From Sphingomicrobium sp. (lineage in GTDB: Bacteria; Pseudomonadota; Alphaproteobacteria; Sphingomonadales; Sphingomonadaceae), in the NCBI GenBank assembly GCA_030146725.1, contig JASLBJ010000020.1, forward strand, positions 1 to 8,633: DNA of 8,633 bases. The letters are read 5' to 3'. Below are positions 6,274-8,633 of this stretch, one piece after another; positions within the stretch are counted from its first letter, which is position 1, and each line of letters starts with the position of its first letter. The position numbers were made by a program, and so were the translations under genes. The notes under the pieces were generated by a model. It was not told the DNA's origin and searched no databases. It saw only the letters and a program-made list of their open reading frames with translations.

Positions 6274-7606
6274 GACACGCAAATTCTTCGGCACCGACGG
6301 CATCCGCGGACTGACCAACACCGAGCCGATGACGGCCGAGACCGCGCTTCGGGTCGGCCAGGCGGCGGGCGCCCACTTCCTCCGCGGCGACCACCGCCAC
6401 CGCGTCGTGATCGGCAAGGACACGCGCCTGTCGGGCTACATGATGGAATCGGCAATGGTCGCCGGCTTCACCTCGGTCGGCATGGACGTCGTGCTGCTTG
6501 GCCCGATGCCGACCCCCGCAGTGGCGATGCTGACCCGCTCGATGCGCGCCGACCTCGGCGTGATGATCTCCGCCTCGCACAATCCGTTCTTTGACAATGG
6601 CATCAAGCTGTTCGGCCCCGACGGCTACAAGCTCAGCGATGCCGACGAACTGGCGATCGAGACCCGGCTTGAAGGCGGCAAGCAGCTTGCCCGGGCGGAG
6701 TTGATCGGGCGTGCCAAGCGCATCGACGATGCCGCTGGCCGCTACGTCCACTTCGCCAAGTCGACCTTCCCCGAGCGTCTGCGGCTCGACGGTCTCAAGA
6801 TCGTCCTCGATTGCGCAAACGGTGCGGCCTACCATGTCGCGCCCGACGCTTTGTGGGAGCTTGGCGCTGAAGTCATCGCGATCGGCACGACCCCTGACGG
6901 CACCAACATCAATGATCAGTGCGGATCGACCTACCCGCAAGCGCTGCAGGAGCGCGTCGTCGAAGCCGGCGCCCACATCGGCCTCGCACTCGACGGCGAC
7001 GCCGACCGGCTGATCGTCGTCGACGAACAAGGCCGGCAGGTCGACGGCGACCAGCTGATGGCGCTGATTGCACTCACCCTCCAGCGCTCGGGCAAGCTCA
7101 AGGGCGGCGGAGTCGTTGCAACGGTAATGTCCAACCTCGGTCTCGAGCGGAAGCTTAGCACGAGCGGACTCACCTTGTTTCGTACCAGCGTCGGCGACCG
7201 CTACGTGCTCGAGGGCATGCGGAAACACGGCTGCAACGTCGGCGGCGAGCAGTCGGGGCACATCATCCTCGCCGACCATTCGACCACCGGCGACGGGCTC
7301 GTCGCCGGGCTTCAGGTCCTCGCGGCGCTGGTCGATAGCGGCCAGCCGGCAAGCGCGATTCTCAATCAGTTCGAGCCGGTTCCGCAACTGCTCAAGAACG
7401 TGCGCTTCGTCGCTGGCGCACCGCTTGAGGCTGAGGCGGTCAAGGCGTGCATCGCCGCCGCCGAGGCGGAGCTCGACGGCCGCGGCCGGCTGGTAATCCG
7501 CAAGTCGGGCACCGAACCGCTGATCCGGGTAATGGCCGAAGGCGACGATCTCGCGTTGGTGGAACGGCTGGTCGACAGCATCTGCGACGCCGTCGCTGCC
7601 GCTTGA
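6272..7606 (+). CDS. glmM: Phosphoglucosamine mutase
   Basis: Interconverts glucosamine-6-phosphate and glucosamine-1-phosphate in the cytoplasm, feeding UDP-GlcNAc for peptidoglycan and lipopolysaccharide. At 444 residues it has the normal family length and all four domains of the alpha-D-phosphohexomutase family. The canonical start [13 protein letters not shown] is present. The active-site loop [17 protein letters not shown] (99-115) carries the phosphorylated serine S102, the same number as in E. coli GlmM. The magnesium loop is DGDADR (241-246), the sugar-binding loop is GGEQSGH (324-330), and the phosphate-binding loop is [12 protein letters not shown] (410-421). The 77-bp gap from the preceding gene has no strong terminator and contains a TTGACA hexamer overlapping the upstream stop codon, without a -10 box at proper spacing, so it is unclear whether glmM has its own promoter. 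No good Shine-Dalgarno precedes ATG 6272; a dyad covers this start. thiD follows after 48 bp. Confidence 0.98.
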   Translation: MTRKFFGTDGIRGLTNTEPMTAETALRVGQAAGAHFLRGDHRHRVVIGKDTRLSGYMMESAMVAGFTSVGMDVVLLGPMPTPAVAMLTRSMRADLGVMISASHNPFFDNGIKLFGPDGYKLSDADELAIETRLEGGKQLARAELIGRAKRIDDAAGRYVHFAKSTFPERLRLDGLKIVLDCANGAAYHVAPDALWELGAEVIAIGTTPDGTNINDQCGSTYPQALQERVVEAGAHIGLALDGDADRLIVVDEQGRQVDGDQLMALIALTLQRSGKLKGGGVVATVMSNLGLERKLSTSGLTLFRTSVGDRYVLEGMRKHGCNVGGEQSGHIILADHSTTGDGLVAGLQVLAALVDSGQPASAILNQFEPVPQLLKNVRFVAGAPLEAEAVKACIAAAEAELDGRGRLVIRKSGTEPLIRVMAEGDDLALVERLVDSICDAVAAA

Positions 7607-7654
7607 GCTGGCGCATCCATCCACCGTCCGCCCCAAGCTTATCGACGCGCCAGC
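7607..7654 (+). repeat. Inverted repeat filling the glmM-thiD gap
   Basis: GCTGGCGC (7607-7614) starts directly after the glmM stop codon, and its perfect 8-bp complement GCGCCAGC (7647-7654) ends directly before the thiD ATG. The loop would be 32 nt. There is no T-run, so it does not look like an intrinsic terminator. In RNA the 3' arm would cover the ribosome landing zone of thiD, where no Shine-Dalgarno is visible. Its effect on translation is inferred only. Confidence 0.5.
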
Positions 7655-8633
7655 ATGACGGTTGACCAGACAATCCCCCGAATCCTCATCATCGCCGGCT
7701 CGGACTCGGGCGGGGGCGCAGGCATTCAGGCCGACATCAAGAGCGTCACGATGCTCGGCGGCCACGCGATGACCGCCATCACCGCGATCACCGCCCAGAA
7801 CACGCTTGGGGTTACGGCCGTGCACCCGGTATCTGTCGAGATCATCCTCGCGCAGATCGATGCGGTAGTCAGCGACATCGGAGTCGATGCGGTCAAGATC
7901 GGCATGATCGGCGGAGCGCTGGCAGCCGAGCAGGTCGCGCTGAAGCTGACCGACCTCAAGGCCGGGCGCCCACAGCTCCCAATCGTGTTCGACCCGGTGA
8001 TGATCGCATCCAGCGGCGCTGCTCTTGCCGACGAGCCGACCATCGCCGCCTTTGCGCAGCTGATGAAGATCGCGACCATCGCCACCCCGAACCTGCCCGA
8101 GCTTGCCCGACTGGCAGGCGAAGACGATCCGCACTCCGCCGCCCGCCGCCTGCTCGGCAGACATGGCTGCGCGGTGCTGATCAAGGGTGGGCATGAACAA
8201 GGCCCCACGCTGACCGACACGCTGATCGAGTCGGACTCAGAGACCAGCTGGACCGAACAGCGGATCGTCACCAACAGCATGCACGGCACGGGCTGCACGC
8301 TGGCAAGCGCGATTGCACTGTTCCTGGCGCAGGGCTCCAGCCTTCCCGATGCAGTCGCCTATGCGCGAACGTTCGTCCGTCTCGCCTTGCTCGAGGCGCC
8401 CGGGCTCGGCGGCGGATCGGGACCGATGGGGCAGGGGCGGGTGCGCCTCGACGTCGGCGCCGGCCCGCGGCTCAACCAGGTGACGGTGGCCGGCACCGAC
8501 TACGCCCGCTCGCTCGCTTTCTACCGCGCACTCGGGCTCAAGCAGATCGTCGACAGCCCCGATAACGGCTACGCCCGATTCGAAGCGCAAGGCGGCGCCA
8601 CGCTCTCGATCCATTGCGATCCCGCCGCAACCA
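7655..8633 (+). CDS. thiD: HMP/HMP-P kinase ThiD with C-terminal VOC-like domain, 3' end outside window
   Basis: Phosphorylates hydroxymethylpyrimidine and then its monophosphate to HMP-PP for thiamine synthesis in the cytoplasm. The ribokinase-like domain spans about residues 8-262: AGSDSGGGAGIQADIK (14-29), ITAQNTLGV (45-53), VFDPVMIASSGAAL (111-124), TPNLPE (144-149), VLIKGGH (174-180), and HGTGCTLASAIA (210-221) with the conserved C214 in the anion-hole loop. ThiD proteins normally end near residue 260-270. Here the frame continues through a glycine-rich linker (251-262) into LNQVTVAGTDYARSLAFYRA (273-292) and LGLKQIVDSPDNGYARFEAQ (293-312), then GGATLSIH. This matches the opening beta-alpha-beta of a glyoxalase/VOC module. 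The frame is open at residue 326, where the window ends. The usual first metal histidine of VOC domains is not present in LNQVTV, so a metal-free or binding role is possible. It follows glmM by 48 bp on the same strand, probably co-transcribed. Confidence 0.93.
   Translation, partial: MTVDQTIPRILIIAGSDSGGGAGIQADIKSVTMLGGHAMTAITAITAQNTLGVTAVHPVSVEIILAQIDAVVSDIGVDAVKIGMIGGALAAEQVALKLTDLKAGRPQLPIVFDPVMIASSGAALADEPTIAAFAQLMKIATIATPNLPELARLAGEDDPHSAARRLLGRHGCAVLIKGGHEQGPTLTDTLIESDSETSWTEQRIVTNSMHGTGCTLASAIALFLAQGSSLPDAVAYARTFVRLALLEAPGLGGGSGPMGQGRVRLDVGAGPRLNQVTVAGTDYARSLAFYRALGLKQIVDSPDNGYARFEAQGGATLSIHCDPAAT

Noticed and set aside
7607..7654. Thiamine pyrophosphate riboswitch upstream of thiD
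   Set aside because: The gap is only 48 nt and lacks the conserved CTGAGA and ACCTGA elements, so a TPP aptamer cannot fit.
6263..8200. A 645-codon open frame on the minus strand opposite glmM and thiD
   Set aside because: It crosses two well-recognised genes on the other strand and has the same composition as other antisense shadow frames; no family resemblance was seen.

Overview
The window is a compact, GC-rich stretch of a bacterial chromosome. The strong G/C preference at third codon positions, the gene types and the tight packing suggest an alphaproteobacterium, most likely of the Sphingomonadales; that placement is inference. No mobile element, RNA gene, CRISPR array or integration scar was found, and no gap between genes exceeds about 120 bases.

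The left part (1-1647) is read on the minus strand as one probable operon of three genes: a YdjA-type nitroreductase, a small YtrA-type GntR regulator, and the YrdC domain of a threonylcarbamoyl-AMP synthase (TsaC/Sua5) that runs off the left edge. The regulator gene ends in four tandem 18-bp units, and an imperfect dyad covers its start codon. A 121-bp divergent gap (1648-1768) separates this operon from everything to the right, which is read on the plus strand.

The middle part (1769-6194) is a tightly coupled three-gene unit with 1-nt and 4-nt overlaps. It encodes a proton-dependent oligopeptide (POT) transporter, an exported lipoprotein amidohydrolase with a full set of candidate metal ligands, and a second exported amidohydrolase-fold protein in which most of those ligands, including both histidines of the HxH motif, are replaced. 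The simplest reading is an envelope system that hydrolyses a peptide or aminoacyl compound and imports the product, with one active enzyme and one degenerate partner. This is the most interesting system in the window.

The right part (6272-8633) holds housekeeping metabolism: glmM (phosphoglucosamine mutase, cell-envelope precursor synthesis), then thiD (HMP/HMP-P kinase, thiamine synthesis). The thiD frame does not stop where the kinase domain should end; it continues into what looks like a glyoxalase/VOC domain cut by the window edge. An inverted repeat spans the glmM-thiD gap from stop codon to start codon, and another dyad overlaps the glmM start codon.
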